Part shown: one piece after another, positions 6,311-6,908 of the stretch
How the letters are laid out: every line of letters starts with the position of its first letter
Position numbering within the stretch: the stretch's first letter is position 1
From: Bacteroidota bacterium
GTDB lineage: Bacteria > Bacteroidota > Bacteroidia > Flavobacteriales > Flavobacteriaceae
Direction of reading: 5' to 3'
Length of the DNA: 6,908 bases
NCBI GenBank assembly: GCA_006227965.1
Contig: SBFL01000223.1
Location: 1-6,908 of the forward strand
Program-made: the position numbers and the translations under genes
The notes under the pieces: model-generated
Database searches by the model: none
Told to the model about the DNA's origin: nothing
The model's input: the letters and a program-made list of their open reading frames with translations, nothing else

Positions 6311-6317
6311 CTCCTTT
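6311..6317 (-). promoter_or_regulatory. Strong ribosome-binding site deciding the livK start
   Basis: AAAGGAG on the minus strand lies about eight bases before ATG at 6302, the best Shine-Dalgarno match in the window. It fits a highly expressed binding protein and argues against the longer reading from 6371. Confidence 0.75.
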
Positions 6318-6381
6318 CCTCTTCGTTATTAGCTGGAACCGCCACCGGTTATGGCAACGCTTCCACTCCATTCCATCCGGA

Positions 6382-6807
6382 TTAAAGCGAATAAAGCTCT
6401 TCGGCCGTTAAAACCTTGAATTCAGTGCCTGAAAGGGTGTCAATGGCTTTGTCCAGGTCATCAAATCGAAAGATGAGGATCGCATGGGTCCCTTTCCTGT
6501 AGGCATACATATATTCAATATTGATCTCGTTGACGTTCAGGACCTCCAGAAATTCAGCCAGACCTCCGGGACGGTCTGGCACATCCACAGCCAGAACCTC
6601 ATTTTTTCCGACTGTAAACCCGCTGTCTTTCAGGGCGGATAAAGCGCTGTCGTTATCATTGACGAGTATCCTGAGAATGCCGAAATCAGCTGTGTCAGCC
6701 AGGGAAAGGGCAAGGATATTGACGCTGGCATCACCGAGGACCCTGGTGATCTGGGCCAGACGCCCTGCTTTGTTTTCCATGAATACGGATATCTGCTCAA
6801 CTTTCAT
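6382..6807 (-). CDS. Double ACT-domain protein, probable amino-acid-binding regulator
   Basis: A 141-residue protein made of two ACT folds and no attached enzyme domain. The first runs about 1-68 (MKVEQISVFMENKAGRLAQITRVLGDASVNI, then FGILRILVNDND); the second about 70-138 (EVLAVDVPDRPGGLAEFLEVLNVNEINIEYMYAY, then HAILIFRFDDLDKAI). Both carry the characteristic N-K-A-G-R-L / D-R-P-G-G-L turn with a glycine where ACT domains bind small ligands, usually amino acids, at a dimer interface. Stand-alone tandem-ACT proteins of this kind are often found beside phenylacetate-CoA ligase and indolepyruvate oxidoreductase genes in anaerobes, which fits this cluster. ATG at 6807 follows GGTGG/GGTGA. It is the first gene of the visible cluster, 79 bases before livK. 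A sensor or allosteric role is inferred; it has no DNA-binding domain. Confidence 0.88.
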   Translation of the reverse strand: MKVEQISVFMENKAGRLAQITRVLGDASVNILALSLADTADFGILRILVNDNDSALSALKDSGFTVGKNEVLAVDVPDRPGGLAEFLEVLNVNEINIEYMYAYRKGTHAILIFRFDDLDKAIDTLSGTEFKVLTAEELYSL

Positions 6808-6908
6808 TTTTCACCACCCCCGTGATATTTCGAGTTTCAAGTTTCAGGTTCCAGGTTTCACGTCTAACATATGTATTTGCAAAGTAAACATTATGCCAGT
6901 TTAAATAT
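6808..6908. other. Leader region upstream of the ACT gene
   Basis: No gene is visible here. It holds a heptamer array (6833-6860) and the ACT ribosome-binding site. CATAAT (minus strand, 6890-6895) matches five of six bases of a sigma-70 -10 box, but its -35 region would fall outside the window, so the promoter cannot be judged. Confidence 0.3.
6833..6860. repeat. Heptamer array, four NGTTTCA units, upstream of the ACT gene
   Basis: Units AGTTTCA, AGTTTCA, GGTTCCA, GGTTTCA in strict 7-base register, followed by a degenerate CGTCTAA. On the minus strand it lies 25 bases before the ATG of the ACT gene, in the same orientation relative to the gene as the array just before paaK. No inverted partner is seen inside the window; one could lie past the right edge. 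Confidence 0.9.

Noticed and set aside
6303..6371. Upstream start at 6371 extending LivK by 23 residues
   Set aside because: It would place polar and basic residues before the signal peptide and make the strong AAAGGAG site pointless.
6318..6381. Separate sigma-70 promoter or terminator between the ACT gene and livK
   Set aside because: TTGCCA and TAATAA on the minus strand are 20 bases apart, too far, and the only stem (6337-6341 with 6346-6350) is five pairs with no U-run.
6870..6900. Sigma-54 promoter before the ACT gene (TGGCA ... TTGCA)
   Set aside because: The two boxes are about five bases too far apart for the strict -24/-12 spacing.

Overview
All seven supported protein genes lie on the minus strand and, in transcription order (right to left), form one apparent cluster: a small double-ACT-domain protein, then a complete branched-chain/hydrophobic amino-acid type ABC importer (LivK binding lipoprotein, LivH and LivM permeases, LivG and LivF ATPases), then a phenylacetate-CoA-ligase family enzyme (PaaK-like). 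The mid-range base composition, the binding protein that looks like a lipoprotein, the Liv + PaaK + double-ACT combination and the intergenic heptamer repeats suggest an anaerobic Gram-negative bacterium of the Desulfobacterota ('deltaproteobacterial') type. That assignment is an inference from gene content; no marker gene is present.

Layout: 1-92 holds a period-7 repeat array of the GTAC type just past the paaK stop. 93-1403 is the CoA ligase. 1404-1554 is a non-coding spacer with two heptamer arrays (GTTTCA type) in inverted orientation and a 12-bp hairpin overlapping the livF stop. 1555-2292 is livF, best read from a TTG start. 2293-2364 is a second composite of hairpin (over the livG stop) plus four heptamers. 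2365-3126, 3123-4115 and 4112-4996 are livG, livM and livH, joined by 4-base stop/start overlaps. 4997-5108 is a spacer with two strong stem-loops between livK and livH. 5109-6302 is livK. 6303-6381 is a short spacer. 6382-6807 is the ACT protein, and 6808-6908 is its leader, with a fourth GTTTCA-type array.

Likely joint role: LivK captures an amino acid (or related acid) in the periplasm, LivHM carry it across the inner membrane and LivGF power this. The ligase activates an aryl-acetic acid, such as could arise from aromatic amino acids, to its CoA thioester. The ACT protein probably senses an amino acid. This makes aromatic amino acid or aryl acid uptake and catabolism at least as likely as branched-chain uptake, but the ligand cannot be read from the sequence.

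The genes themselves are ordinary. The unusual part is the DNA between them: five heptamer arrays in four intergenic gaps. The four GTTTCA-type arrays have exactly four clear units each, and at two genes the array directly follows a perfect hairpin whose first arm contains the stop codon of the preceding gene.
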